A stretch of 64,000 nucleotides of DNA from Helopsaltes ochotensis (Eukaryota; Chordata; Aves; Passeriformes; Locustellidae), in the NCBI GenBank assembly GCA_013400155.1, contig VXBM01000283.1:1-64000 (forward strand). Direction: 5' to 3'. Positions 24,599-38,709 of this stretch are shown in pieces; positions within the stretch are counted from its first letter, which is position 1; each line of letters opens with the position of its first letter. The notes beneath the pieces were generated by a model. It had not been told where the DNA came from, ran no database searches, and saw nothing but the letters and a program-made list of their open reading frames with translations. Both the position numbers and the translations under genes were made by a program.

Positions 24599-27448
24599 TG
24601 AATAAAAGAGCTCTGGTATTGTGATTGTTAATATCACAGATAAATCCATCAGAGCATTTCCATCTTCTTAAGTGGTAGCATTGTATTAACTTGCTTTTCA
24701 GTTTGCTGTAGCAATAGAAGTGGATTATTTTTTGAAGTGTGGGAAGGTCTTCATTATAGAGACCATTTAGGCATGGCTTATTTAGCAAACAATAATTTAC
24801 CATTTGCACCTATCTCCATTTATGCTCTGCAACAGAATTGTCACTCTGCCTTGATGCGTACTTGAGATTGAGGTGCTGACAGTGTTTCAGGACTACAAGG
24901 GAGACCCTCATTCTAAATCAGAGATGAGAACTACAGAAAATCAGTGAAAATACATGTTGAGGCACCAGCTCTTTGATAACATATTCGGGAGGAATTCTGA
25001 CTGCTCTTAGGCAGTTCTACTGTCCCTTTTGTAAAATGCAAGATAATTATTCCTCATAAAGAGGGATTTTCAGAGCTAATAACTCTATTCTGCATGCATT
25101 TAAACTAATTTTTACCTATTTTAGATTTAATTTGTTGATTTATTGCTTTGGATTTTTTAAAATTTTTTTAACTAATATCAAATAGCAAAGTAACTCCGTA
25201 TGTTGTTCCAGATGTGTCTTTCTTTTAGTGGTAAATACAACACTACTGCAATACAAATACAATACAAGTGTATAGGTGATTTACTGGTTTTCACAAGGTA
25301 TTGGAGTCTTTAGCATCTAGAGCATTCACTAGTTTGAAAAATCATTATTTGTTGAAGATTAGTTGGTGCTTAGCAAAAGTTTCAGTGTTCACTGTTCCAG
25401 ACAAGGAAGATGCATTTTGAAGAGAGGTAGTTGACTGGGGACTTGGTGGAACCTATTTAGATTGATTTGGACGAGGAGATTGGAGAGTTTTAAACAAATA
25501 TCAAATTGCCTTCTATTTTCTTGCGACCGCTATTCTCATGGTAACCAAGAACACTGACTAATGATGCTGCTCTGAAGGCCTTCCAGTTATTTTAAATCTA
25601 CTACTTTCTACTACCACTTTCTGACTTTTCTCTTTTTCCTGTGAATGTTGCAAATTTACCCAGCACTTTCTTAACTTTCTTCCCCTTCAAGCACTTGTCT
25701 TAATTTCTCTCAAAAGGATTCACTTTTCCAGACATGCCAGTTGCCCCACCTTTTAATGCATCAGAATTTCCCTAGGTTTTGAAAACACTGGATAAGTAAG
25801 TTCAAAGTTTTTATGTGGGGAAAAAAAAAGGAATTGGCTCATGTAATTACATACAGAAAGCTCACTTTGAAACTGGTTATTTGATTGTCCTCTTCCTTGG
25901 TGAGCAGAATGGAGCTTTGGTGGCTGCTGACGAAAGAGGTGATGTAATTTTGAGCATGAAGACCAGAAAAAAAGATTAATAGAGATAAAACAAAGAACTG
26001 ACAATTTCTTTACTTTTATCATATAGATTTGTTATACCAAAAGTTATTCTGTGTAGAAACTTCAACAGATGTTTCCTTCTATTTTTTTTTTCCTAAGCTG
26101 TGAGAATCTTGTCTAAATCACTTAAGAACTGATCAATTCACTGGAGTACAGACAAGAAGCTGAGTCTCCAGCTGAGTACCCTCTTAGGCAGCTTCAGTGT
26201 TAATGCATTTCTCAGATCCTCTTCTGTATCAAACTTGGAGCACAGGCTTAATTAAGGGGTCAAATTCTGTTTTGTTGCTGCTGGAAGTCTAGGGTTGACT
26301 AAATTGAGCTTGTTTTAAATAGTCACTGAGGTTAGATTATGCATTATTATCTGCTTACTATAGAAACAGATTTTAAAAGATATTGGGAGGAGGATTAATT
26401 CCTTTCCAATAGTCTTTGCAGTGGCATTAGCATTTTTAAGTAAACACTAATAAAATTCCAAATTTAAGCCCACTTTTAAATAACCATGTGGATACAACTT
26501 GCTGATGAGAAGTTGCTGTGGAAATGAATGATAAGTGGGAACTGGCAAAATTTGTCTTCATTTGAATGATGCGATGGTCCAATTTACACAGCTTCAATAG
26601 TAGGGGAGACAAATGAACAGTGATTATCATTTATTCTCTCAGGACCTATGGTGGTATGAAGGGCTTTGTCCAAAATAATCAGAGTGTTGGCTATAAGCCA
26701 AGAAAAGGGAAAGAGCAACACATGGTGTTTTGCAGATTTAGATAGCAGTATAGCTTCTGACTCTGAAAAGATCTGAAGTGAATGGATGAGATGGAGAGTG
26801 CAGGGGGAAAAGATGTTCTAATACTGTCATTACAGAAGAAAAATAGCCAGGAGATCAGACTTCCTGGTGTATGCATCTTTAAAACACAAACAACTGTCTT
26901 CTGTCTCTTGACTTCACTTTCTTTTTTGTGCTTAGGGGGAATAAACAGTACTTTCCAGCTTTTTCTCCATATGATTCAAACATCTCCATTGCTGGACTAC
27001 GTGAGAGATCTGTCCACTGATCATGTCCTGGTCATTTCATTTCAAAGGCAGTGTTTAAAGCATGAAGGATTGGGTAAGGATATGAACTGCTTCAATCAAT
27101 TTCATTTTGTTTTGGTTAGTTGCCTCTTTATAACCTGCCTATTCACTTTATCTGAAGGGATTAATACTTGAAAGTGGTCTTGAAACTCCCACTAGGTAGG
27201 CAAAGAAATGCTTCACGATCCTGCAGTGCCAGTGGAGTTCCTGCTAGATGGTACTGTTAATGCCACTGCTCTACTGTTGCCTTGATTTTTGCAGCCTTTC
27301 TGATGTGCTTCTTAGCTTTTAGAATGGAGTCAGAATCCTCAATGTTTAGGTAGTGCTTTGCCATTCTCACGCTGGTGTTATCTGTAAGATAAGGTTTGTT
27401 TGGGATATGGATTGGTAAATATCACATGCCTTTGGATACAAATTGTAC

Positions 27449-27620
27449 TGACTGACCGTCAGCTGGGCCAGTGGAGATGAGAGGTGTTCACCTTCTCATC
27501 CAATCCCTGGCATGGACCTGCGGTCTACTTAAGAAAGAAAGAATAAACAAAAGGTCCTTTTTTGGGTCCTTCTCCTCATCAAGTGTCCTGCGTGGTTCTT
27601 GCTGTGCTGAACAGTCCACA
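27449..27620 (+). mobile_element. Possible LTR remnant
   Basis: The segment has the look of an avian LTR 3' half: a pyrimidine-rich part, an AATAAA signal (about 27542-27547) and then a T-rich and GC-richer U5-like end (gtgtcctgcgtggttcttgc). The phrasing resembles songbird LTRs I remember. I cannot place both ends or find a target-site duplication, and no internal retroviral sequence follows. A repeat-library search would settle it. Confidence 0.35.
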
Positions 27621-30600
27621 CTCTACATCCTGAATTTTCTTCTCAGTCAGGCATCCAAAAAGAAAAGTAATAATGTGCTGTCAGACAGGAAGGCAGGAAG
27701 TGAGCACAATGAAATTTGAGCTCTTTGTGAAGGGCTGTGGTTCCATTGGATTGGCAGCCATTGTATCCATTTTTGTTGGCTGAGGTGGACTAATTTGGAG
27801 GTTTGATTTCTTTTTAACTACCAAAAGAGTTTAGTGAAACAAGCATCACATTTATTATATAGTAATCCAGTACAAGAGTTATTGATGCCCTATTATGACA
27901 GAGTTCTTTACTTACTGGATTTTACACACTACAGCCCTCTGAGATCCATCATCAGAGGAAGGGGATTTTCAATCATATTGAGGATTTTAATTTTTGTAAC
28001 CATTCTAGGAAAGGCTCTGGGCAACTTTTATCCAGCCTGAGGCGCTACACATTAAACAGCCTTGTGAACACTGGAACTAATGAAGCCAGATTTCCTACTT
28101 CATTAAACTTACACTGTACGTCTCATTACTATTGTTCATTTTTCAAGTTAGTTCATTGTATTTGTTATGTCCATCCCTCTACAGGAGTTGCAGATGAAAT
28201 TACTGAAGAGGAGCTGTGTTTGCAACACAACAAAAAGAAAAGAAAAAAAAAGCATATTATGAGCTACTTTCTTTGTTTTTAAAATCAAAGTCAGTTGTAG
28301 ACAGACAAGAGACAGACTTCCTGAGCATCCCTCCCACTGCACTGCCGAGATAATGTGAATGACAGTCATTGAGATATCACCTTGGGGAACAGCTCCAAAA
28401 AGTCAGTCTTTAACAGCTCTCTTATCTTCATACTGGGTGATTCATACATTAATCAATTATATATGGCATAAATTGTAGCCCAGTAAGAATTATTTGGGCT
28501 CTTTTAGGACAGGGAATGTTACTTTTTGCCATCACCAGTAAAAGGCTACAGCTTTATGTCGACCTGACAGCACAGGGTGTTAGGAATTAACTGGGTTTAC
28601 ATTGGCCTAGGCTCGTAGCTGGCTGAATGCTTGCCAGCAGCCACCAAAGTTGATGGGCTTCTGCTGTGAACCTCATGGACAACAAAGGACTGACAGATCC
28701 CCTTGTCCCTGTGTACACAACAGCAGCCCTTTGTTTAAGTGAGCCTGTTGCGCAACTTTCAAACCTTGGCTGGGAGCTGATGAAGAATGAGATTGGGATG
28801 AGAAAATGAACAAAATTAGCCCCAAGAAGACCTGAGGGTGAACAGGAATAAAATCCCACTATTAAGATCTTCCCAGCAAGGACTTCAGAATACTACTCAT
28901 GTGACTCCCCACCATCACTGTGAGATGAGGGAGTCAAAAAGAGTCAAGTTTAGGACTCAGAGGTACACCTAAATAGTAAAGAGAATTGGTATTAGTCCAT
29001 TTTGTGCAAAAAATGTAACTGCACCATCAATTAAGTTTTTCTGTATTAATGACATCACTGTGGACTATTGGACTGCTGAAACAGTAACTTGAGTAAAAAT
29101 TAATTCTTAGCTCAATAGACAATTTGTAAACCTTTGCTCATAAGATTTTTGATACTAAAAAAATAACCCCAAAAAAGTAAATTTGATGCACAACATTTTG
29201 CTGAATTAACATAGTTGGACTTGCCCTTTGGTCTAACAAGCTGAAGCAAAACAAAGCTTAGTGCCTCCCTCTCTGATTAGCAGAAGTGAGGCATTACCTA
29301 TGTCATTACTCAAGGATAAATTGGTCTTTCCCTTTCTTTGACATTCCTTGTCAAGGCTTTTATTTACTAGGTCTCGGCCCTTCAACCCCAAACTCCATTC
29401 TCACTTACTTGGTTAAAATGCTAAAACACTCATTTTAATGATTTTAAATACTTAATAAATCTATTCTTCCATACTGCAAAGCTCAAAAAGTGAGTTGGCC
29501 CAGGAGGATTCTCTGGTGTCTTTAACATGTGAGCCTTGATTTTCTTTTCTTCATCATATTTTTATCATGAAACTGGAAAAAATCTTCTCTCTCAACATTG
29601 ATGAAAACCCAGCTGTAAATTCAGAAATTCCTACAGATGACCAAATTTCTTTTTCTTGCCTTTCCCCAAGATTTCATGTGTACAGATCCTCTTTATTTAC
29701 TTTCCGAAATTTTGAAATGCATCTTTTCCTTTGCAAAACAGACTAAAACATCATTTTAACCTATCAAAAGGTTGCTTCTTGGTCTTGTATTATATGAATA
29801 GGGTTTCTGAATAACAACAGAGACTTTTAAAAATGTTTCCACATCATTCTCTTCATTAGATTTGCTATTGAGGCAACATATTATACTCTGATGGCAACCT
29901 TGCATTCCAGTATTCCAGGATGCTTTTAAATTACCATAGGCACTGCAGAATGCATGACTTACTATGGTCTGTTTTCTGCCTTTTGGTAATGTATATGTTA
30001 TTTACAGTACTTGCTATATTAACTTCTTCCTCACATCTGCCATGCCATGGTCAAAGTAAATATTTCACATTACAGTATTGTAGTAAAATATATTCCATAG
30101 TGAGAATGAAGTAAATAACTCAATACTAGATCTTTACTTTCTAATTTCTACCGAACTGGGGGCTTTTTTGTTTTATTTTTGGTCTTAAATCTCAGAGCAC
30201 AACTGTTGGAGTAAAATTCACCTCTAATTAAAACTGGCCTACCAGGCTTCTCTTTTTCCTTATAAAATATTCTTGTGTAACCAATTCCTATACTTAAGGC
30301 ATGCAAATCTACTACATTTTGAAATCAATTTTTCTAATGATGCATCTGGCAAAAACAAAAACATAATTCACAGCCTACAACAACTTGTGAATGATTTAAC
30401 AGCCCCTCAACTTACTACTTAAAGAAGTTTTAAGGTCATTCCTCATTTGATATATTTGCCTGAAAAAAAACCAAACAAACCAACCAAAAAACTGAGTATA
30501 ACTACATGACAGAAATGGGGTGCAAGGGTTCAGAAATCAAAGAACTGCATCTTTTATAATTGTAGCCTGCATTAAAATGATACTGAGCTGAGCCAGGAGT

Positions 30601-31809
30601 CATATCCCAGATTAAATATCTTTAGGAAAGAATTTCATTGAGAGTCAGCAATTTCCTCCTCCCCACAAAGAACTTTAGCTTTTCTTGGGATACACCATTT
30701 GCAGTGTATAGCCTCAAGTGTAACACAGATTTCTTTGGCTTAGCATCTTAAGTAGGTGATATTTGCAAGAGTATTCCCTTCTCCACTTCTTGCCAAGGCA
30801 GGAAATAATATTAATCAGCTTTGCTAAAGTTACTCTGCTCCATTATTTCAGGTAGGAGGGCCCATGGGAAGACAGGGTTAGAACTCAACAGAAGAGAAGG
30901 AAAACTTAGGGAGCAGCTAGGAGAAAAAGGAAGGCATGAGGAAAGAAATATTAAAGTGAGAGAAAACAATAATAAAGGAAACACACAAAGTCTAGAGATG
31001 CTAATCCACAGTTATGTTTAGGTAAAGTATTAATTTTAAGCCTTTAAAAGCTTAAATACTTTGAAGCATTGAGCTAAAAGAATTGCCTAAATATAAACTT
31101 GCACTAGTTTAAATAAAAACTGTCAGGTAGCATGACACAATGCTAATTAAGTCTGTACAATTTGGTGTTCCAAAATATGTATATTTAAGACCTTGGTTAT
31201 GTTTGTGAATTTATCCCAGTCTACACAACAGATTTCACAGGTAAAATTAATAATCTAATATAAATCAGCCAAAAGTGCACATCACATTTTCACAAGGAGT
31301 GCTTCAGATGTGATAAACTTTAGTTTATGAATGAGCATCTGCTAACATCAACCTACAAGTTCACTGGAATTACATTATCCTTAGGTGCTTATGCAGGTGC
31401 AAGCTGCCATAGCTTGCTGTTGGGCTTGGTCTTCCCTTCTGACTTCTACTTCATAGAGGGAGAGAACACCCTTGAGCTCTGTGCCAGTAACTTTACCCAT
31501 TTCTTCCTTTTCCCAGCTGTGCTGTCAACCTTCTGTCTGTCCTTTACGGTTCATAGGCAGAGCCTTGGTACATGAATAATAATATCGCTTTAGTGATCTT
31601 TAGTGATTGTATCCCCATGACTGGGCTGATACATATTGAATCTCAGTTTGAAACATCTTCCTCATTGATATTTGGACTTCATGGTGAGAAACCTCTCAGC
31701 AATGCTCCTGATAAGACTCAGAATATTCTTGCAGTAGGAGCCAGGACATGGCTTGAACTGTTGGGACAGGAGCTACTTCAGCAACAGATATTGGAATTAA
31801 AACATCTGA

Positions 31810-31880
31810 AATGGCAGGGAGCTTGGAACTAGATGATCTTTGGAGTCCTTTCCAACACAAACCATTCCATGATTCTATGA
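31810..31880 (+). mobile_element. CR1 LINE, 3'-end fragment
   Basis: The segment starts near atggcagggagcttggaact, continues with gatgatctttggagtccttt and ends ccattccatgattctatga at 31880. This is the standard avian CR1 3' end on the + strand. Only about 70 bases are clear. The sequence just upstream may be a decayed continuation. Confidence 0.85.
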
Positions 31881-34800
31881 AATCATGTCAAGCAAATCTG
31901 ATTGATATTGTGGCATGCTGAGCACAATTTCTTAAAGGGGAGGCTAGGAAAAGCAGGGGTTAGACAGGAGTAAAAATGTTTCATCAAATGCATGAGCAGC
32001 CCAGCTGCAAGTGGTAGTTTGTGTGAAAATGTCTTAAAATACTTGGATGAATTTTCTAAGATGACAAAGTGCCCAAGGGAAGAATGTAATCAAGTACAGC
32101 AAAAATTTCATAGGGTTCTAATTTATATTAGGGGCTTGGAAAAATCTGAGTTTAAGCCTTAAGTAAATGGCTATCATGGAGTGGTATAAAACTCCCAAAC
32201 AACTGACTTGGTAAGTCTGCTCTAATTTAAACACATTTTCTGGAAATTACTTTGTACATTTGTACATACTGTACTGGTTTTTTATGCATGGAGTAGCTTA
32301 AGGAGGAGAAATACCTTTTTTTTTTTTTTAATTTTAAGTATTTTTAGGTGAGCACTGTATGTATCATGCTTTTGCACCTTCTTAGGCTGTATATATTCTT
32401 TATTAACATATTTAAGATAGATCCAGGATCACAGATAACAAAATTGACACAGATATTTTACATTTGATGTGCATACCACTTTAAAATTAAGCTTATTAAA
32501 GATAATAGAATGATCCATAGGCAGACCTTCAGCTGCAGACTAAGAGCTGACAGGCTATTTGGTGAACAATTTACTGAGTGTCTCACACCCCCCTCCTTCT
32601 TAACCACGGGCATTTTAAGTTCATTCTATTAACCTTAATAGGTTTGCTTTCCAAGTGTTTTACTTGGAAGATTTAAACCTGAAGTCTATCATATGTCAGC
32701 CTACAGCTAACTTAAGCAACAAAACTAGAAGAAGATGCACCATATTTATCTGTGTGCATACCGGTACGCATGTCCCCAAGTAGCAGCATCTAAAATACGT
32801 GAATAAATGACATACTGTGCCTTGTGTAATGCTCTTTTGCTATGGGTCTTTCATTGTTCCATAGGGTGTCTCAGGATTTTTTTTTCCTCTCAATTAAAGA
32901 AGAATTAATAGCAGGCATCTCCAGCAAGACATGCACTAGTTGAGAAAGGTTGTGCAAATGAGAGAAGAGCTTGTTTTCCTCACATAACAACTCTAGTAGG
33001 TATATCTGAGGGCTGCCCTCTGTCCCAGCAGGACGTCCTTTTCTCTCCACCTGGGACCAAACAATTAGCAAGCAAGTCGTAAAAGATTTAGCCTTTGAGG
33101 AAAGGGCAGGCTCAGGCAGCTTTGTTCAGACTCGTGGGACAGAATTGCAGCCATTATCTTTTCTCTATTGCTGCCTTTTAAAAAGCTCGTCAGACTGCCA
33201 CTTTTATGGAACCTAACAAAGACACTGAAGCGGCTGGGCGCCTCCCATCATTTCCATTCCAGATATCCCTCTAAGTGGCTCCCCCTCACAAAAACACTAG
33301 CCCTGACAGATTTAGGTCCTTTCAGGACTCAACATTTCTTCCCTTACTTTGATGACTTAGAACAGTAACTTGGAGAGGTAAAGGCCAGTTATCAATGGCC
33401 CCACTTTCAACTACCCTGGCAAGTCACCACCATGGAGAATCCCGTAAGTCCTTGGCCAAACTCAGCCCAGTCAAGGTAAAAGTGACAGCAATGATTGGTG
33501 AGCAGAACCTTGCCCTGTTCTTACCCTGAGCCACAATTCATGTTCTGATCTCCACAGCCTTAGGGTCACTTCGACTTCGCTGCATACTCAAATGACTAAT
33601 GGGAAATCTCACCCTTCACAGTTTTACAAGACTGCTTCATTTCCATGGGACAGGGATGAGAACCCTATAGACCACTGCGTGGAGTTAGTGCAACTTGCTT
33701 TCTATCATTCTGAATGCACTGGACATGGCCAGTGACCCAGGACAGTATTGATCACACCTCACACCCAGTCCAAACACACAATATTCATTTCCCAAATGCT
33801 CCCTCCTTGGGTAACCTACTGAGAGAGCTGTTTGTGAAAGCAGAGTTAACAAGACTCAAGGTAAAGACATCAAGAACTAAAAACACAGCCTTTTTTAGTG
33901 CTATGGAATGCATCTGCAAGAGAAATTAGGCTGTGCTGGAGATAAGATCCTGAGAGGAAACTGTGGAGGGGTTCTCCATATTGGTTGTTGCACATTGAGA
34001 AGACAATGAGAATTCCTGTACGTGTCAGTCAAAATAAGACAATTCTTCCAGGCAGAACAGAGTGCAGCAAATAATTGGATTGTTCCTACTTAATTCTTCT
34101 TTTTTTCTGGCAGGTCACCACAGCCAAGGCCTCCCAGGAATTTCTCACCAGGTTAGTCAAACAGCCTGCCTATCATCTCAGGAATCCACAGTCTCCTGAC
34201 CTCACGAAGTCAAGAATAAAATCATAGGTATTAGCCTGCACAATGTCTGCTTACTGCTGTTCATAGTGTCTTGATAGCAGCTGATTTGATGCAAATGTTA
34301 CTTCTAAAAGTTATCACTTCAAGACACAATCCTCTTTCCAAAGTTTATCTTTCATCCATCTTCATGACAGAATATTGTTGATGATCATAATAAAACTTCT
34401 CAATTTGTATAGAATTGATTCTTAAACAAATGCCATCTGTCTATTTATTAGTAATACAAATTCATTTGTATTTGGCTGTTGATCTTAGGTGGATTTAAAA
34501 GTATGGGTATATGTTATGCCATTCTATAGATGAGGCAACAAAGGCATAGAATGCTATGAGCTCGATCTCGTCAAAGTTAATTCCTAAGCCATTATATACA
34601 CTAGAGGCTATAGATCCATGGGGTTTGGTTCTATCTACACATGCCAGTAGTAGAGAGTGGATTAAAACCCAAGTCTTCCAAATAAAATGTCCTTCTTAGT
34701 GAGCCAGAGAATTATTTCCCTATTTTCTTCTGCTTTACTCTGTGGCCTAAAATAATTCATATGTTTTATCTCCAGCCTGCTCTATACCATTTCAGAAACA

Positions 34801-36819
34801 GATTGCACTTAACATTATATTTTTTACAGTTTCATAGTCTCTTCAGGACTTGAAACAAATGTGAAGTTGGCTCTATTAACTGTTACAGAACCTGGACTTA
34901 ACAGGAATATGTGTTAGAGTCTGTCTGCCTGTGTTTGCAGATTTTTTTTTTTTTTCCCCTCAATGACTGTACCTTTCAAATTGGTGTTTGAGTTTTGAGA
35001 AGGTTGTGAGGACTTAAATTGTTGGCACAGGAGAACTGCAAGGATATAATGTCTGTAATAAAGCATCCCATTTATCTACTGATGCCTGCGTTTTTTGAAT
35101 TATCAAGCACTTAGGGATGTCTGACAATCAGAAGCTGAGTTAGCTAAACATTCTCAACCTTATTATTCTGCATAAAGGCTGGAATAGGTACCAGAATGAA
35201 CCATCACAGCTTGCTAGTTTTAACTCAGGATTCCCTTTTGTATAAAGCTAAGCTGTGGGGAGAAGGAGAAAGCATTCTTAACATTTACATGTTACATGAA
35301 TCCTGATTGCCAGCCTTGTACAGACTGTTCTGTTTCAGCAATAAAATTAGAATAGCTAGAGGGACAAATGCCCCCTGTTTTACAAGCAGCTTGTTTTAGG
35401 CATCACCAAGAGGGACCTCTGGAGGTACCTGGGTAGTTCTGATTCTACATACTTTCCAATCAAAAGGCTTCAGAATGCCAATTAGTGAAACCTACCATAG
35501 CCCTTGAACAGAACCTTAAGTACTTTCAGTCAAGCACAGAAATATGCTATTCTCATTTTGGTGAAAAATGGAAGAAGGTAGGAGGCAAAAAATAAAGCAT
35601 TAAATGATCATGTCTGGCATTACCAGACCCATTTGACTTTCATCTGGGAGAGCAGCGCTATACTGTGAATGCTAGAGGCATGTCCTATCATTTTGCTGGA
35701 CAAAGTCCCCAAATACCTCTAAATCTTTCAGTCTCAATTAGATTAGTCTATCTGAAAGAAGGAAAAGAAATTCTGAAAGCAACTAATGCTACTACAAGTT
35801 AGTCTCAGCAGTGTATCTGTACTGGGATACACAGAGATTGATCATCCTAAGGAAGAACAGCAAACACTGCAGGCTTTAGCCCTGGTGTGTAAATCCCCTA
35901 GCAATTTCACTTCCCTTTCCTCTCCTTGCTAAGTCCCAGAGGTGTTATGAGTAAATAAAAGCTGCTGCCCTTCTAATCACCCTTAAACCCTTCCCACCTG
36001 ATCAGTTTTAGTGGTGCTGAAGAGCAGTGCCAGTAATGTCATAACTGAGTTCTACAGAAGCTGTCCAACTGACTGTTTCTCAGCATAGTTTCCCTAAAGA
36101 AGAGGAAGCTATCTGAAATCTGCTAGGAATAAGCTTTTACATATATAAATGTATATAGTAATATACACAAATTGGATTTTCTCCCTGTGCAGTCCAGTCA
36201 TCAAGCCTGTACAAACTTAATGGATAATATCTCAGGTAAGAAGCATGACTGGCTGCTTAGTTACCAGAGGAGGTTTAAAGGGTCTGAACACTCCCTCAAC
36301 CTTTCCTGCCTGTCATTCTGAAACTTTCTCTGTCAGACAGTCCCATCTGTCACTCAGGAAATACATCTGCTTGCCTGTTTATTTTCTCACTTGGGGTTGA
36401 GGTCACTTGCCCTCCTTTTAGCTAATCAGAGGAGACAGTAGTAATCAAAGCACAATATCAGTGCTCCAGGGATGTCTTTTTTGAATAGCCTCCGTGTACG
36501 CTGTTCTGCAAATCTTGCAAAGTAATGTAGACATGTACAACCAGAGGAAAAGAACAGGGGAAAAAGTTTGGTTTGAGATCCAGCTAGAGGAAAGAAGTAT
36601 TGTTGAATCTATATGCTACCTGGAAAAACAGGTGCAATATTTACTGAAGAGTTTCTCATGTGTGACAAGAAAAAAAATCATGAAGTTTATTAAATGGTAG
36701 CCTTTCACAGGAAGATTCAATGGATGTCCTAGCAGAGACATAAAGTGCAAAAAGGAGTTGAAAGTGCTTATTTTTCAAAAAAGCAAATCAGCCTCCTGAC
36801 TGCTCAGTGTTCTTAAGGG

Positions 36820-36843
36820 ACTATCCTTAAGAAAATGTGCCAG
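36820..36843. repeat. 9-bp-stem hairpin
   Basis: ttcttaagg (36820-36828) pairs exactly with ccttaagaa (36835-36843) across a 6-base loop. No associated gene is visible. Confidence 0.75.
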
Positions 36844-38207
36844 TCTGTATGGAGTTATTAATTTTGCTCTCTACACTTCCTCTACTAGATACCTTTGTTA
36901 GGCTCTGATAAACTGTATTAAATAGCTGTCAGGTCCTGCCTTCAAAATCAGTGCATTATAGCATCTACTAAAGCTGTTCCTGTGGAGTCGATTCTAAAAA
37001 ACAGCTTTATACTGTCGATGAGAGATTTGTATCTGAAGGAAAGAGGAGTGAAAGAATGACTGAGCTCAGGGAGAGAAAGAGTGTCTGCCTTATTTGCCCT
37101 TTGCCTAATTGTGTAGTGGGGCTGGCAGTTTGCCTTACCTTGCAGACCCTTGCTCATCTTGAAAGGATTTAAAGTGTACAAGGAGCAGCCTGGTCTCTCA
37201 AGACTGATTTCTCTTTGCAATGCTATTGTGATGAATCATGTATTACTATGATTAGCAGAGAGAGGCACAATTACTTTTTTGCAGCCGTGGCTGGTAAAGG
37301 ATTGCCTGGAAGCCCAGATGTGACAGAGGTGGAAAAAAGTATCTTCTGGGACATGAAGGGAATGGAGAAATGAAATTGTTGCATGTACAGTTAAAAAAAA
37401 AAAAAAAAGGAAGAAAAGGGGAACAGGAGGAGAAAGACTTGTAAATGAACACTTCCAGGAACAGAGCCCTGACTGAATTGGACCTTCCCTCTGAGCAAGT
37501 ACGACTCTTCTCATGCATAAGAACTTGCTTATCAGCAACTATTTGTAGCAGATGGTACCCCCTCAAGAGAGAATTAAAAAAAAAAAAAATAATGACAGAG
37601 ACACTGAAAGGTACTGAAGAAAAATAAGCTATCCTGAAGAAGGTTTAATATTATTACCAGGCAATTGGAAAGTGCCTGTCAAAATTGAAAGGAAGACGGG
37701 TGGGGAGACTGAGTGGAAGAGAATATAATTAAGAGGAGGAAAGCATTGGCCAGCTGCATGGTAGTCCCCACATGGTCTGCATTCTTGGAAAAGACAGCAA
37801 ACTGCTTCTTCCTAATGCTGGTTGTTTTTAACCGGCTGGAAGGATACTGAGATGATACCAACATCCTAAGAGCCTTTGAAATTCAAGTTCTCAATGGAGA
37901 GGAAATAAAATTTTAAATGGCATAAAAACACATCAAACCATTTTCTATTTTTATAGTGTAAACAACAGTAATCTTTTGATTATTATCTTTTCATTTTTTC
38001 CCCAATAATCTCTCATTTCTCTCCCTGCCAAGGCATGAACACTTCCAATACTTCTAAATTTCTATCAGTCTTTGTGGACCAAAGTTGTTTAAACAATGTA
38101 GTCTCTTATAGGTGGCAGAGCAGCTTATCTGAAACGTCCAAAGCAAAGGTTTGGTGCTTGCACCATTAAAGCCAAAGGTGCCACAATATTCAATGTGTTA
38201 ACCACAG

Positions 38208-38490
38208 ATTCCTGGAATGGTATGGGTTGAAATGGACCTTCAAGGGTCATCTGGATCATTTCAACCCCCCTTTCGTGGGCAGGGACACCTTCTACTAGAC
38301 AAGGTTGCTCAGAGCCTCATCCAGCCTGGCCTTGAACGCTCCTGGGGCTGGGGCATCCACAATTTCTCTGGGAAATCTGTTCCAGTACCTCATCACACTG
38401 ATCGCAGAGGATTTCTTCCTAAAATCCAACCAAATGTCCAACCAAAACCTGCTCTCTTTTGGAGGCACTCCCCCTTGTCCTCAAAATGTG
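38208..38490 (-). mobile_element. CR1 LINE, 3' fragment (about 280 bp)
   Basis: On the minus strand this is the 3' end of a CR1. On the + strand it reads ggaatggtatgggttgaaat at the element's 3' side, then the typical region with cagcctggccttgaacgctc and ggggctggggcatccac, and similarity fades after ttgtcctc near 38480-38490. The 3' end is slightly altered from the usual tcatagaatggtttgggttgg. It lies about 220 bp from the CpG island. Confidence 0.9.
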
Positions 38491-38635
38491 GCCCAGACTC
38501 GTCAGCCACTGAAATCACTTAAATCATGTTGATCTGAGTGTGAATCTCAGACTAACAGGGCGGACTGAGGAGTGGGCTGACATGTTGGTCCCACTTCCCT
38601 CCGATTTGACAGGAAACCCTCACTGACAGACAGTC

Positions 38636-38685
38636 ACATAATTCTTAGGTTGGAAAATAGCCCTCTGAGCGTCTAGCCCATGGAC
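38636..38685 (-). mobile_element. Possible decayed CR1 3' end
   Basis: cataattcttaggttggaaa (38637-38656) followed by atagccctctgagcgtctag (38657-38676) and ccca resembles the first 50 bases of a reversed CR1 3' end (tcatagaatcataggttgg and so on), with several changes. No further CR1 sequence follows, so this is a tiny remnant or chance. Confidence 0.4.
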
Positions 38686-38709
38686 CTCGCTCACACTTTC
38701 CCCAAACGC

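Larger units (their letters stand above)
19914..27448. other. Non-coding AT-rich stretch, no gene seen
   Basis: No gene or clear transposon is seen. Local structures are a 9-bp-stem hairpin (20255-20279), an A/C-rich tract (about 21087-21149), a 20-bp perfect palindrome (22385-22404), a T/G tract with G runs (about 24398-24505) and a 19-bp tandem duplication (24561-24598). The longest open frame (26782-27171, 129 codons on +) has no domain I recognise and is likely chance. Confidence 0.55.
27621..38207. other. Non-coding stretch with small repeats, no gene seen
   Basis: Apart from the CR1 3' end at 31810-31880, I see no gene or transposon. An A/C-rich tract lies at about 30461-30492 and a 9-bp-stem hairpin at 36820-36843. 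The part around 28540-28930 is richer in G and C and free of simple repeats, so a conserved non-coding element is possible there. Open frames stay near or below 104 codons. Confidence 0.55.

Noticed and set aside
26782..27171. 129-codon + strand open frame
   Set aside because: No domain or recognisable segment, AT-rich codons, and a length expected by chance in a window with many frames of this size.
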